Shown piece by piece: positions 34,394 to 43,147 of a DNA stretch of 55,451 bases (its first letter is position 1; each line of letters begins with the position of its first letter). Position numbers and translations under genes: made by a program. This DNA is from an uncultured Lachnospiraceae bacterium (GTDB lineage: Bacteria > Bacillota > Clostridia > Lachnospirales > Lachnospiraceae). The notes under the pieces were generated by a model. The model was not told the origin of the DNA and searched no databases. It saw only the letters and a list, made by a program, of their open reading frames with translations. Where the stretch lies: assembly GCA_910580195.1 (NCBI GenBank), contig CAJTWA010000031.1, positions 1 through 55,451 of the forward strand, in the 5' to 3' direction.

Positions 34394-35356
34394 ATGGGGG
34401 AAGGGAAGTATTCCGGGCAGTTCCCTGCCTATGAAATAATCAATGAAGTAAAGAAAGCGGTTATCGGGAAAGACGACTGTATTGTGAAGGCTGTAGCGGC
34501 CATCCTTGCGGGCGGGCATATCCTGTTAAACGATATTCCGGGGGTGGGGAAAACCACCCTCGCTATGGCTCTGTCTAAATCCATGTTGCTGCGGCAGAAC
34601 CGGGTGCAGTTTACCCCGGACGTGCTGCCCTCGGATTTGACAGGGTTTTCTATTTACCAGAAAGAAACGGGGCAGTTTGTGTACCAGCCGGGGGCAGTCA
34701 TGTGCAACCTGTTGCTTGCCGATGAAATCAACCGGACCTCCCCCAAGACCCAGTCTGCCCTTCTGGAAGTGATGGAGGAGCAGAAGGTTACGGTAGACGG
34801 CATCAGCCGGCCGGTGCCATCCCCGTTTATTGTCATTGCTACCCAGAATCCCGTCGGGAGCGCGGGGACATGGATGCTGCCGGAGGCGCAGCTTGACCGC
34901 TTTATGGTCTGCTTGCAGCTTGGGTATCCCAGCCCGGAGGATGAAATCAATATTTTAAAGGGATGCCATGTGCAGGAAGAGGTGCAGGCGGTGGTTTCTA
35001 GGGAGGAGCTGCAGGGGATGCAGCAGTTGGCTGGGCAGGTGTTTGTGCAGGAAGAGGTTTACCAGTATGTGGGGGAATTGGTGCAGGGGACCAGGAAGCA
35101 TCCCATGGTGGAACTTGGCATCAGCCCGCGGGGAGCCGTCCACGTGCTGCAGATGGCGCGGGCGCTTGCGTTCCTGCGGCAGAGGGAGTATGTGCTGCCG
35201 GAGGATGTGGGGGATGTGTTTTTACCGGTTTGTGTGCATAGGATGGTGCTGAATTCTAAGGCTAGGGTGGCGCAGATGGATGCGGGGCGGATTTTGGGGG
35301 AAATATTAAAGGGGGTGAAGGTGCCGAAGGCGATGAAGGGAAGTAATGCACGTTGA
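34394..35356 (+). CDS. MoxR-family AAA+ ATPase
   Basis: The 320-residue protein has Walker A GVGKTT (about residue 52), Walker B LLADEINR, sensor I TQNP and a C-terminal lid, all typical of MoxR. MoxR proteins act as chaperones and normally sit directly before a DUF58 gene and a transglutaminase gene. Both partners are present here, but 1.2 kb and 4.7 kb away. Its last codons run into a short direct repeat (CACGTTGAGCGG near 35348 and TACGTTGAGCGG near 35391). Confidence 0.93.
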   Translation: MGEGKYSGQFPAYEIINEVKKAVIGKDDCIVKAVAAILAGGHILLNDIPGVGKTTLAMALSKSMLLRQNRVQFTPDVLPSDLTGFSIYQKETGQFVYQPGAVMCNLLLADEINRTSPKTQSALLEVMEEQKVTVDGISRPVPSPFIVIATQNPVGSAGTWMLPEAQLDRFMVCLQLGYPSPEDEINILKGCHVQEEVQAVVSREELQGMQQLAGQVFVQEEVYQYVGELVQGTRKHPMVELGISPRGAVHVLQMARALAFLRQREYVLPEDVGDVFLPVCVHRMVLNSKARVAQMDAGRILGEILKGVKVPKAMKGSNAR

Positions 35357-35410
35357 GCGGAGAGGGGGCAGTGGTTGGGGATGGGTAATGTACGTTGAGC
35401 GGGGAGGACG

Positions 35411-35590
35411 CAGTTCTGGGCAGGAACCTGTCCCCTGCAAACGGGACAACATTCCGGTGAACTAACTGCTAACTCCGACTAAGGGATTTCAGGAAAGCCT
35501 TCATCCCTAAGTCTGCGTAAGCAGTGGATTTCACCTCCATTAAGGGCGTCCCTGAATTGTTTGCAGGGGACAGGTTCCTGCCCAGAACTG
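35411..35590 (+). repeat. 180-bp hairpin element, copy 1
   Basis: The terminal 32-base arms (35411-35442 and 35559-35590) are perfect inverted repeats. Inside, further pairs nest in order: GGGAC/GTCCC, GGTGAA/TTCACC, ACTGCT/AGCAGT and GACTAAGGGAT/ATCCCTAAGTC (one mismatch). The core matches copies 2 and 3, while arms differ compensatorily. It starts 54 bp after the moxR stop codon. Confidence 0.85.
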
Positions 35591-35867
35591 CTGGGTATAG
35601 GCTAAGCGAAGGGAATGTGTGGGTGGAACTCGTGTAAGTAATAGTCTGGATATTTTTATTGTCTGGTTCATTCCTATAACTTTAGGTGGAGCAATCCTGC
35701 TAAGGTAAGGGTTTCTGTTTTTATAGGATTTGGGCAATTTGAAAAGTTAAAGTTGCAGTCTGGATAATCTTCGTAGATTATATGACACTCTCTCTGAATA
35801 ATTTTCACAGATTATATGGTGTATTCAGTAATTACTTTTCCATCTGCAAAAATGGCATCCTTTCCCA

Positions 35868-36193
35868 GTGCATAGCTATCCCCAGACAGCCTTTCCCAAT
35901 ATACGGCCACCCCCAGACAGTCTTTCCCAATACATAGCCGCTCCCGGACAGCCCTTCCCCCATATTTGCCCGCCAGACATGCCCGGGTTCCCCAATAGGG
36001 GTGCCACGTGAAGCCGGGAACAGTCCATATCTGCCCACCAGACATGTCCGGGTTCCCCAATAGCGGCATCACGTGAAGCTGGGAACAGTTCCATATCTGC
36101 CCACCAGACATGTCCGGGTTCCCCAATAGGGGCGCCACGTGAAGCCGGGAACAGTCCATATCTGCCCGCCAGACATGCCCGGGTTCCCCAATA
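35868..36193 (-). repeat. Tandem repeats: short arm-like units and a 65-bp array beside copy 2
   Basis: Three short units (about 35868-35960) share a CCCAATA..../..CCC.GACAG.C.TTCC pattern and look like diverged copies of the element's right-end arm. They are followed by 65- to 66-bp units starting at 35978, 36043 and 36109, plus a partial at 36174. Each of these contains CATG.CCGGGTTCCCCAATA and GTGAAGC.GGGAACAG. The array abuts copy 2. Confidence 0.8.
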
Positions 36194-36197
36194 CACA

Positions 36198-36377
36198 GGC
36201 AATTCCGGGCGGCCCTTCCTCTAAGCAAACGGTTCATGGGCGCCCTTAGTGGAGGCGAAATCCACTGCTTACGCAGACTTAGGAAGGAGGGCGTTCCCGA
36301 CTTCCTTAGTCGGAGTTAGCAGTTAGTTCGCCGGAACGTTGCCCAGTTTGTGTGAGGAAGGGCCGCCCGGAATTGCC
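36198..36377 (-). repeat. 180-bp hairpin element, copy 2 (inverted)
   Basis: The 23-base terminal arms (36198-36220 and 36355-36377) are perfect inverted repeats based on GGCAATTCCGGGC. Read on minus, the core matches copies 1 and 3, with inner stems GGCGAA/TTCGCC, ACTGCT/AGCAGT and GACTAAGGAAG/CTTCCTAAGTC. Exactly the same length as the others. Confidence 0.85.
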
Positions 36378-36427
36378 GTCCGCAGCCAACCCCCCCCTTT
36401 TTTTTCAATTATGAGTTATCGCAAACT

Positions 36428-36456
36428 TTTACTAACACTGCCAAATCCACTATAAT
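36428..36456 (+). promoter_or_regulatory. Promoter of the DUF58 gene
   Basis: TTTACT (36428-36433), 17-bp spacer and consensus TATAAT (36451-36456). It gives the DUF58 gene its own promoter after the repeat field. Confidence 0.6.
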
Positions 36457-36532
36457 ATGGAACCCCTACCCCAAATTGCCCTCTGCACCCAAAGTCTTGC
36501 CCCCATTTATCATCGCCAAGGAGATAAAAATC

Positions 36533-37612
36533 ATGCGCAACCTACTTTTCTATATCCTCACCTGCACCGCCCTCGGCTATCTTGCAGTCCTCTACCGCAG
36601 CGACGCCTTTCTGGTACTGTCCCTGACTGCCGCCCTCCTGCCGCCCTTTTCCCTCTCTATGCTGTGGTCTGGCAGGAAACACCTCGCCTGCACCCTTACC
36701 CTTTCCCCTTATCCAAACGAAGCCGGGAAATACCAAGCCTGCCTAGAAGCCGCCAACAACAGCAAATTCTACCTAGCAGAACTTAAGGCAAAAATTGTCC
36801 TAAAAAACCTTGGAACCGGAAGGAACTGCAAAGTGAAGCTGTCCGGGAAAGCCGGCGCAGGCCAGATTGTAAAGCTGTCCGGGAAAGCAAAATATCTGGA
36901 ATTTGGCCTGTGGCAGGCAGAGTGCCGCTCTGTGGCCTGTTATGACTGCCTTGGCCTGTTCCATGTAAAGAAAAAAATCATGTTAAGCCAGCAGGTCCTA
37001 GTCCTGCCTGCTTGCTATGAAACGAATGTCCGGGCAGGCATCCGCACGAAATTATCCTTCTCGGACGGGGAATGGCACCACCCGCAAATCAGCGGCGACG
37101 ACCCCACAGAAACCTTAAAGCTGCGGGAGTACCGGGAAGGGGACCGGGTGAACCGGATTCACTGGAAACTTTCTGCCCGGATGGATGAGCTGGTGGTAGC
37201 GGAAATGAGCATGCCCATTGGGTGCAACGTGGTTTTTTTCCTAAATGCCAAGGCCGGGGCCATGGGCAGGGAGGCGGGGCGGGCTTACTGGGAGGTTGCC
37301 CACACCATTTCCCAAGGGCTGCTGGAAGAGGAGTGCTGCCACTTTCTGGTGTGGCGGGAAGGCGGGAATCTTAAGCGCAAGGGAATCCGTAAGGCAGAGG
37401 ATTTGGCAGAATTCTGGGGCAGTATTTCCGTGGGCAGGATGGAGCGGGGCGCGTCCCAAGCGGAATATAGGCAGGAATTCCCCGGGGAGCCATATGTGTC
37501 CGCCATAGAATGGAACCAAGAGCTGGAACTGTACTGCAATGGCAGCCTTCAGGCAGAGATATCGCCGGGGCATGTCAAGGAACAGTTGCTGGGGCTTATG
37601 TTGGATGTGTAA
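36533..37612 (+). CDS. DUF58 domain membrane protein
   Basis: The 359-residue protein has two N-terminal membrane helices (about 1-45) and the DUF58 signature LKLREYREGDRVNRIHWKLSAR (near residue 205), followed by a vWA-like region. DUF58 proteins belong to moxR/transglutaminase clusters thought to act at the envelope. I start at ATG 36533 behind AAGGAGAT; an upstream in-frame ATG (36476) would add 19 residues that do not look membrane-related. The downstream partner gene has been displaced by two unrelated genes. Confidence 0.85.
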   Translation: MRNLLFYILTCTALGYLAVLYRSDAFLVLSLTAALLPPFSLSMLWSGRKHLACTLTLSPYPNEAGKYQACLEAANNSKFYLAELKAKIVLKNLGTGRNCKVKLSGKAGAGQIVKLSGKAKYLEFGLWQAECRSVACYDCLGLFHVKKKIMLSQQVLVLPACYETNVRAGIRTKLSFSDGEWHHPQISGDDPTETLKLREYREGDRVNRIHWKLSARMDELVVAEMSMPIGCNVVFFLNAKAGAMGREAGRAYWEVAHTISQGLLEEECCHFLVWREGGNLKRKGIRKAEDLAEFWGSISVGRMERGASQAEYRQEFPGEPYVSAIEWNQELELYCNGSLQAEISPGHVKEQLLGLMLDV

Positions 37613-37633
37613 CGGTATTTTATTTTTTTAAAG

Positions 37634-37726
37634 GTATGGCCTAATAGCAACAGCTATGGCGCCCCGCGGAGCAGAGCACAGTAGCGGAGCAACCGCATAA
37701 TGTGGAGCATGTGGCATAATTAACAG
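37634..37726 (+). repeat. Diverged relative of the 71-bp repeat at 19331
   Basis: TAATAGCAACAGCTATG and GTGGAGCATGTGGCATAAT match the two halves of the repeat found before the DUF433/DUF5615 pair. It lies between the DUF58 gene and the AAA-ATPase gene, again just upstream of a putative defence pair. Confidence 0.6.
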
Positions 37727-37781
37727 CTTACGGAGGGATAATAGGAAAAGAAAAAGATTAAAACTGGACATTTTATCGGAA

Positions 37782-37810
37782 TTGATGTAAAATAAGCGGC
37801 ATAATATGGT
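37782..37810 (+). promoter_or_regulatory. Possible promoter of the AAA/TOPRIM-like pair
   Basis: TTGATG (37782-37787), 17-bp spacer, TATGGT (37805-37810) in A+T-rich DNA. A TAAAAT directly after it is an alternative -10. Confidence 0.4.
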
Positions 37811-37866
37811 AAAATATATTGTAAAAATTGATAAACCATAGGGATTCTGCGAAAGAGGTTTTTGCC

Positions 37867-39336
37867 ATGAAAGAAGAAATTTTAGTCAGGATATTGGAAT
37901 CAGAATTGGAAAATTTTAAAAATGTGGAGTATGGCGATATCAGGTATGTCAATTATTCCAATGCCGAGTACCGGGCAGAATTAGGGGGAGCTGATATCAA
38001 CGGGATCTATGGGCAGAATGGTTCTGGAAAGACGGCTATGATAGAGGCGCTTGATATTTTGCAGCGTATTATGGGCGGAAAGAGCATTTCCTATGAGGAA
38101 TATGCAGGCATGTTTCCGGAAAGCAGGCTCATGAAGCTTTCTACGGTATTTTTCATTGCGTGTGGGGAAAAGAAATATAAAGCCAGATATGTGCTGTCTT
38201 TGAAAAAGGATGCAGAAGAAAGAAGGATACAAATTTATTCAGAAGAGATTGTGTATTGGCAAAGAGGCGTTTCATGGAAAAAAGAAAGAAATGCTTTATT
38301 TTGCAACCCTTTTTATGATACGCAGCTTATACTGGCCGACACGCCGGCACAGGTAGTATCGGAAGATAAAGGGGCAGCCGGGAAAATACGTTTCTTCCGT
38401 TCCGTGCAGAACCTTGCTGTATTTTGTGCCCAGAAAAATGTTTCCTTGTTTTTTAATGAAATCTTTTATAAGCCATTAAAAGCAGAGGGACAAAATGAAG
38501 AGGAAATGGCTTTTTCAGATGTGGTGAAAGCATTGTCCGTATTTGCAAGGATGAGGTTCCAAGTGGTGAAGGTAAACCAATTGGGGGCGAATTATTCCAA
38601 TGCATTTATACCAGTAAATGTGCATGCAGAATCAGAAAATGAAATCCTGCAGGGCTGCATCCCGCTGTTTATGAATGGCAGAGGGGAGTTCCCTGAAGAG
38701 ATTTTCACGAAATTAGAACATGTAGTAAAGGCAATTAATGTGGCTTTGAAGGCCATTATCCCAAATTTATCCATAGAATTGATAAAGACAAAAGAGGAAA
38801 AGGATAAGGAGGGCGCCACGGTTGTCCAAGCAGAAGTATATTCAAACAGGGATGGGAACAGGTTCCTTACAAAGTATGAGTCGGAAGGGATTAAAAGGAT
38901 GGTGTCCTTATTAAATTATTTAATATCCTTGTACAATAACCCAAGCATATGCCTTGCAGTGGATGAATTGGATGCAGGTGTTTTTGAATATTTGCTGGGG
39001 GAACTGGTTGGCGTCTTGGCGGAAGAAGCAAAAGGCCAATTAATTTTTACTTCCCATAATTTGAGGATAATGGAAAAGCTGGATAAAAAAAATATTATTT
39101 GCTCTACCATTAACCCAAAGAACAGGTATATTTCCTTGAAAGGGATAGAAAAGACGAATAACCGGAGGGATTTTTATATCAGGGCAGTTGTTTTGGGCGG
39201 GCAGAAGGAACGGCTTTATGACGACACAGAGCTGCAGGATATTGGATATGCCTTCCAAAAAGCTGGCAATCCAGAAAGCAATGGCGTAGAGATTGATTTT
39301 TCTCCAGAATTTTTGGAACTGTTAAATAATGGTTAG
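37867..39336 (+). CDS. AAA-family (OLD/RloA-like) ATPase, candidate defence protein
   Basis: The 489-residue protein has the ABC/SMC-type P-loop GIYGQNGSGKT near residue 53, a long middle region, and a late CLAVDELDAGVFEYLLGELV Walker B/D-loop followed by FTSHNLRIMEKL. It thus resembles AAA_15/AAA_21 ATPases such as OLD, RloA or AriA. ATG 37867 is preferred over 37828 because GAGG lies upstream and the ATPase strand begins soon after. It is followed within about 20 bases by a TOPRIM-like gene. Base composition is more A+T-rich than the flanking DUF58 and transglutaminase genes. Antiviral function is inferred from architecture. Confidence 0.78.
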   Translation: MKEEILVRILESELENFKNVEYGDIRYVNYSNAEYRAELGGADINGIYGQNGSGKTAMIEALDILQRIMGGKSISYEEYAGMFPESRLMKLSTVFFIACGEKKYKARYVLSLKKDAEERRIQIYSEEIVYWQRGVSWKKERNALFCNPFYDTQLILADTPAQVVSEDKGAAGKIRFFRSVQNLAVFCAQKNVSLFFNEIFYKPLKAEGQNEEEMAFSDVVKALSVFARMRFQVVKVNQLGANYSNAFIPVNVHAESENEILQGCIPLFMNGRGEFPEEIFTKLEHVVKAINVALKAIIPNLSIELIKTKEEKDKEGATVVQAEVYSNRDGNRFLTKYESEGIKRMVSLLNYLISLYNNPSICLAVDELDAGVFEYLLGELVGVLAEEAKGQLIFTSHNLRIMEKLDKKNIICSTINPKNRYISLKGIEKTNNRRDFYIRAVVLGGQKERLYDDTELQDIGYAFQKAGNPESNGVEIDFSPEFLELLNNG

Positions 39337-39357
39337 TGCATGCAAAAAGGGGATGAT

Positions 39358-40053
39358 GTGTTAGGGATGGATAAAGCAGTAATTTTTATTGTGGAAGGCG
39401 CTACCGACAAAAAAGCTTTAGAGAATATTTTTAAAAAGATATACAGGCATAAGGAAATACATTTTGAATTTACCCATGGCGACCTTACATCGGATGAAAA
39501 GATTGATAAAAGCAAGATTGAAGCCGAAATTTACAAATTTGTGGACAGTTATAGGAAAGACAAGAAATTAAGGGTGGGCGACATATGGCAAATTGTACAA
39601 ATCTTTGATACGGATGGCGCCTATATTGATGATTCCTGTATTGTACAAGGTGAAAGTACAGGAATTGTTTATTCTGAAGAGCATATTTTATGCAAAAATC
39701 TACAAAAAGTAAAGAAACGGAATAAGCATAAGAAAGAACTGATGGATTACCTCCTTACCTGCAGCGACATAAAAGGGATCCCATACCGGTGCTACTATTT
39801 GTCAAGCAACTTAGACCATGCCTTGTACAACAAGCAAAATTTAAGCGATGGGTTAAAAAGAAAATATGCGGAAACTTTTTATTGGCAGTTTATGGGGAAA
39901 GAGCATTTTTTTATTAATTATCTGGATATGGAAGTTGTCAATGGGGTTCCAGATGGTTTTCTGGCATCTTGGAGGTATATAAGGGAGGAAATGCACTCGT
40001 TGCAAAGGCATACAAATTTAAATATTTATTTCAAAGAAAACCCTGTTCTGTAG
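39358..40053 (+). CDS. TOPRIM/RloB/DUF4435-like partner protein
   Basis: The 231-residue protein begins MDKAVIFIVEGATDKKALENIF and later has VQIFDTDGAYI. This Glu...Asp-x-Asp arrangement is typical of TOPRIM-like nucleases and of the small partners of AAA ATPases (RloB, AriB/DUF4435). Exact family is uncertain. GTG 39358 follows AAAGGGG with five-base spacing; ATGs at 39340 and 39367 are alternatives. With the preceding ATPase it forms a compact two-gene unit resembling PARIS-, Gabija- or RloAB-like modules. Confidence 0.7.
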   Translation: MLGMDKAVIFIVEGATDKKALENIFKKIYRHKEIHFEFTHGDLTSDEKIDKSKIEAEIYKFVDSYRKDKKLRVGDIWQIVQIFDTDGAYIDDSCIVQGESTGIVYSEEHILCKNLQKVKKRNKHKKELMDYLLTCSDIKGIPYRCYYLSSNLDHALYNKQNLSDGLKRKYAETFYWQFMGKEHFFINYLDMEVVNGVPDGFLASWRYIREEMHSLQRHTNLNIYFKENPVL

Positions 40054-40080
40054 CTGCCTGCATAAAGGAGGACACCCCCA

Positions 40081-42690
40081 ATGTCAGGAAAAACATCACC
40101 CCAAACCTCAAAAAAAGAAAGGATCCTGCCCAAGCTGCAGCGGGAACTTAGCCTGTTCTTGCTGTTCCTTGGGTCTTTCCTGTGCCTGGAAGGATATTTT
40201 GCCCCCGGCCTTCCTGCCGCAGCATTGGCAGCCACAGCAGGCGCCTGCGCCATTGGGGCGGAGCTGATGCATTATGGGAAAATCCAGAAGCTTCTGGCTT
40301 TCCTGCTGTTTTGGCTGTTCTGGGGGATTTTGGCTTTAAAGAAGCAGCATTTGCTGGCAGACGGGGCAAAAGAGCTGGCAAACCGGGCGCTGTACCTTAT
40401 CAACCGGTATTACCGCACAGATTACCTCTATTGGTATGTGGGGCAAGATGGGGAAGGGAAACAATGGCTTTTTTTGTTCTTCTGTTCCCTGCTGGGGTTT
40501 TTAGGCGGGCTTTTTTTGTCCTTGGCGAAGAAAAACAGGGGCAGGAACCTAGCTGCCCTTAGCGTGCCCTTAACGGCAGTGTTCGCGGGGCTTGCCCTTG
40601 GGCGGGTGCCTTCATTGGCAGGGATGCTCCTTGCCCTTGCAGGTTTTTTTGTGCTACAGCTTGATTTGCTGGCGCGGGGCACGTGGGTCATAGGGCTTTG
40701 CATGGGGCTGTCCTTGGGGGCGGCTGTTTTGGCGGCACGGGGCAGTTTTTTTCAGGGCTTGCTGGAAACATACCATGGGCCGTGGCTAAAGCGGCAGCTC
40801 CAGCTCGAGGACAGGATGCTGGATTTTGTGGGGCAGTTCAGCGGGATCCGGCTGTTTTCCGGAAAGAAGGCGCAGAAGGAATTTCCATTGGGGAATGGGA
40901 AACCCAAGCAGGAGGGGAAAGAAATCCTGCGGATTACCGTGGACAGGCGCCCAGAGCAGACGGTTTACCTTAGGGGGTTTGTAGGCGGGGATTATGGGGG
41001 CGGAAGCTGGGAAAGCGCGCCAAAGCAGGAATTTTCCGACTGGGCGCAGAAGCAGGGGCTTTCCGCCGGGGAATGTATGGAATTTGTGCAGAATTTCCCG
41101 TACCAGAAATTTCTGGGCATGGAGGAGGGAATGGGCGGGAGCGTCCCGCGGAAAGTAAAGATAGATTTAGCAGCGCCCACTTCCGGCTATACATTGATCC
41201 CTTATTTTACAAAAATCCCGGAAGGGCAGCCCATGGAGGGGGACGGCGCCCTGTCCCCCAGCGGAAAGAAAAATTTCCAGTGGGACAGCTTTTTGTATCA
41301 GGAGATGTTCCTGTCTTTGGGGGGATACCAGCAGGAGTATGAAGAAAAAGAGGCGGCTGGGGAAGAAGGGCTATGGGGGCTTTACACCAGTTATGCCCAG
41401 CAGGTATATACCCGCCTGCCAGAGCAGGGGCTGGAAAGGCTGCAGGCGTTAGCCGATGAGTATGGGAACCAATGGTTTGACGAAAGCCAGCTTGGGATGG
41501 AAGATGGGGCGGAGCCAGAAATTAGCCAGCCAGAAACAGGGACTGCAGAAGGGACGGAAGGCCAGCCAGAAACAGGGACTGCAGCGGAAACAGGAAACCA
41601 GCCGGCAGAGGAAGGCAGGGATTTGGCAGTTCGGGAAAGATGGGAAAAAATCCTCCATGTAATGGGGCTTCTGTGGGACAATGCAGCCTACAGCCAAGAA
41701 CTGGGGCCTTTGCCGGAAGGGGAGGATTTTGCAGAATATTTCCTGTTGGGGCAGAAGAAAGGGTACTGCGTCCATTTTGCCACGGCTGGGACGCTGGCGC
41801 TTCGGATGTATGGGGTACCAGCCCGGTATGCTGCCGGGTATGTAGTATTCCCAGAAGACTTTAAGGAAAACAGCGACGGCACCTTTACCGCATCCGTGAC
41901 GGACATGCGGGGGCACGCTTGGGCGGAAATATTTGAAGAAGGGGCAGGCTTCGTCCCCTTGGAACTGACCCCGCCTTCTTATTTTCCTGCGCTGCAGGAG
42001 TTAGGGGAGGGGGAAAGCATTGAGGATGCCGTCCGCAAACTGGAACATGGGGAGGATGGGGAAGGAGGCCGCGCAGAAAGGCAGGAAACAGAGCCAGCGC
42101 AGGAACGCCTCCCCAAAGAGGAAGAAGAGCCCCAGAAGGAGGGGGAAGAGGGGCAAAAGCCCCAAGCCACAGCCGGGGATGCGCAGAAAGGGCAGGAAAA
42201 TGGCACGAAACCGGGAAAGGGGGAAGAAGGGATCCTGGCAGCCATCCAAGGGCGTTTTTCTGCTGCATTAAAAGGAATGCAGGGAGCGTTGGCAAAAATT
42301 CCATTGGCTGGAAAAATAGCCGGTTCCTGCTTGGCTGCATCAGCGGCGGTTTATTTGCTTTTTTACCGCAGGAAACGCCGGAAGACGCAACGGCAGCAAG
42401 CAAAATTTTTCCAGAAAGACCGCACCAAAGGGGCGCTGGCCCTAGGGGCTGCCATGGAGCCCATGCTGAAAAAACTGGGGCTTGTGCCAAAGCCGGGGCA
42501 GGGGGAGCAGGAATATGCCAAGTTTCTGGAAGAGGCGCTGCCCGGGATGGGCTGGGAGCGGACCATGTCCCTGCTGCAAAAGGCGGCATTTTCAGAGCAT
42601 GGGGTGACGGAAGAGGAATTTCAGGAAATCGCAGGGGCATACCGCAAGCTGGAGAGGAAGGTGAGGGAATTCCAGAAAAGGAAACCCTGA
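40081..42690 (+). CDS. Transglutaminase-like membrane protein (TgpA type)
   Basis: The 869-residue protein has a cluster of N-terminal helices (about 20-235) and a large extracellular transglutaminase-like domain. Its catalytic Cys is in KKGYCVHFATAG (about residue 560), His in MRGHAWAEIF (about 607) and Asp/Glu follows in FVPLELTPP. Low-complexity Glu/Gln-rich segments lie near 480-515 and 650-715. A late membrane helix and a cytoplasmic DUF4129-like tail finish it. In many bacteria it directly follows moxR and DUF58; here the AAA/TOPRIM pair intervenes. AAAGGAGGA precedes ATG 40081. Confidence 0.88.
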   Translation: MSGKTSPQTSKKERILPKLQRELSLFLLFLGSFLCLEGYFAPGLPAAALAATAGACAIGAELMHYGKIQKLLAFLLFWLFWGILALKKQHLLADGAKELANRALYLINRYYRTDYLYWYVGQDGEGKQWLFLFFCSLLGFLGGLFLSLAKKNRGRNLAALSVPLTAVFAGLALGRVPSLAGMLLALAGFFVLQLDLLARGTWVIGLCMGLSLGAAVLAARGSFFQGLLETYHGPWLKRQLQLEDRMLDFVGQFSGIRLFSGKKAQKEFPLGNGKPKQEGKEILRITVDRRPEQTVYLRGFVGGDYGGGSWESAPKQEFSDWAQKQGLSAGECMEFVQNFPYQKFLGMEEGMGGSVPRKVKIDLAAPTSGYTLIPYFTKIPEGQPMEGDGALSPSGKKNFQWDSFLYQEMFLSLGGYQQEYEEKEAAGEEGLWGLYTSYAQQVYTRLPEQGLERLQALADEYGNQWFDESQLGMEDGAEPEISQPETGTAEGTEGQPETGTAAETGNQPAEEGRDLAVRERWEKILHVMGLLWDNAAYSQELGPLPEGEDFAEYFLLGQKKGYCVHFATAGTLALRMYGVPARYAAGYVVFPEDFKENSDGTFTASVTDMRGHAWAEIFEEGAGFVPLELTPPSYFPALQELGEGESIEDAVRKLEHGEDGEGGRAERQETEPAQERLPKEEEEPQKEGEEGQKPQATAGDAQKGQENGTKPGKGEEGILAAIQGRFSAALKGMQGALAKIPLAGKIAGSCLAASAAVYLLFYRRKRRKTQRQQAKFFQKDRTKGALALGAAMEPMLKKLGLVPKPGQGEQEYAKFLEEALPGMGWERTMSLLQKAAFSEHGVTEEEFQEIAGAYRKLERKVREFQKRKP

Positions 42691-42884
42691 AAAAATGGAA
42701 TAAAAAACCTGCTAGAACGCCTATGGAGGCTGGCAAATTAAGGGTACATTTGGCAGAAAGCAATTTTCAGACACGCTCTAGTACAGCAGTTTCTTGGATT
42801 CCGCCCAAATTTGCCCGATAAGGGGTGTAATTTTACAAGTAGGCTGTTATGCTTACCATAAAAACTAAAAGGAGGGATTTATTT

Positions 42885-43031
42885 ATGGACCATATTGCAA
42901 CCGGAAATTTTATCGCTAAGAAACGGAAAGAACAAAATTTCACACAGCAGCAGCTTGCGGAACGGCTAGGCGCTTCAAATAAAACAATTTCAAAATGGGA
43001 AACGGGAGTTTCTCCAACAAAAGGATATTAA
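42885..43031 (+). pseudogene. Truncated XRE-family helix-turn-helix regulator
   Basis: The 48-residue ORF encodes an almost complete XRE DNA-binding helix-turn-helix (GNFIAKKRKEQNFTQQQLAERLGASNKTISKWETG), then stops after six unrelated residues (VSPTKGY). Intact regulators continue with the rest of the domain. A strong AAAGGAGGG precedes ATG 42885; an in-frame ATG at 42849 lacks one. The break lies just before the A+T-rich restriction-modification genes, suggesting their insertion or a linked deletion cut the gene. A tiny functional DNA-binding protein is possible but less likely. Confidence 0.65.
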
Positions 43032-43107
43032 GAATTAACCTGTGTCTTCCTGCTTGCAATTTTTAATAGGGCAAATACTAAAAATTGATGACGCGAATAA
43101 CTTTGGA

Positions 43108-43116
43108 TGCTATAAT
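43108..43116 (+). promoter_or_regulatory. Extended -10 promoter of the restriction gene
   Basis: TGCTATAAT gives a perfect -10 with the TGn extension, about 31 bp before ATG 43148. A TTGATG -35 candidate has a long 20-bp spacer. Confidence 0.55.
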
Positions 43117-43147
43117 GTATATCATTAGCAGGAAAGGAAGATAAAGA

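Larger units (their letters stand above)
35357..36532. other. 1.2-kb gene-free repeat field between moxR and the DUF58 gene
   Basis: The interval holds two 180-bp hairpin elements in inverted orientation (35411-35590 and 36198-36377). Between them lies about 600 bp containing short arm-like repeats and a 65-bp tandem array. A 141-codon minus-strand ORF (36237-35812) runs through the repeats, but the unit length is not divisible by three, so its repeats are read in different frames. I treat it as non-coding. Confidence 0.8.

Noticed and set aside
35868..36193. CRISPR-like array
   Set aside because: Units are contiguous 65-bp tandem repeats without unique spacers, and no cas genes are present.
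35812..36237. 141-codon minus-strand ORF with repeated GNPDMSGGQIW-like peptides
   Set aside because: It runs through a 65-bp tandem array whose unit is not divisible by three, so repeats are read in shifting frames. It begins inside a hairpin element and has no ribosome site. It is explained by the repeats.
41885..42763. 292-codon antisense ORF opposite the transglutaminase gene
   Set aside because: It is antisense to a well-supported membrane protein, is Pro/Ser/Leu-rich as expected for a shadow frame, and shows no start signal. The same holds for the long antisense frames at 14926-15726 and 22920-23735 opposite the chemoreceptors.
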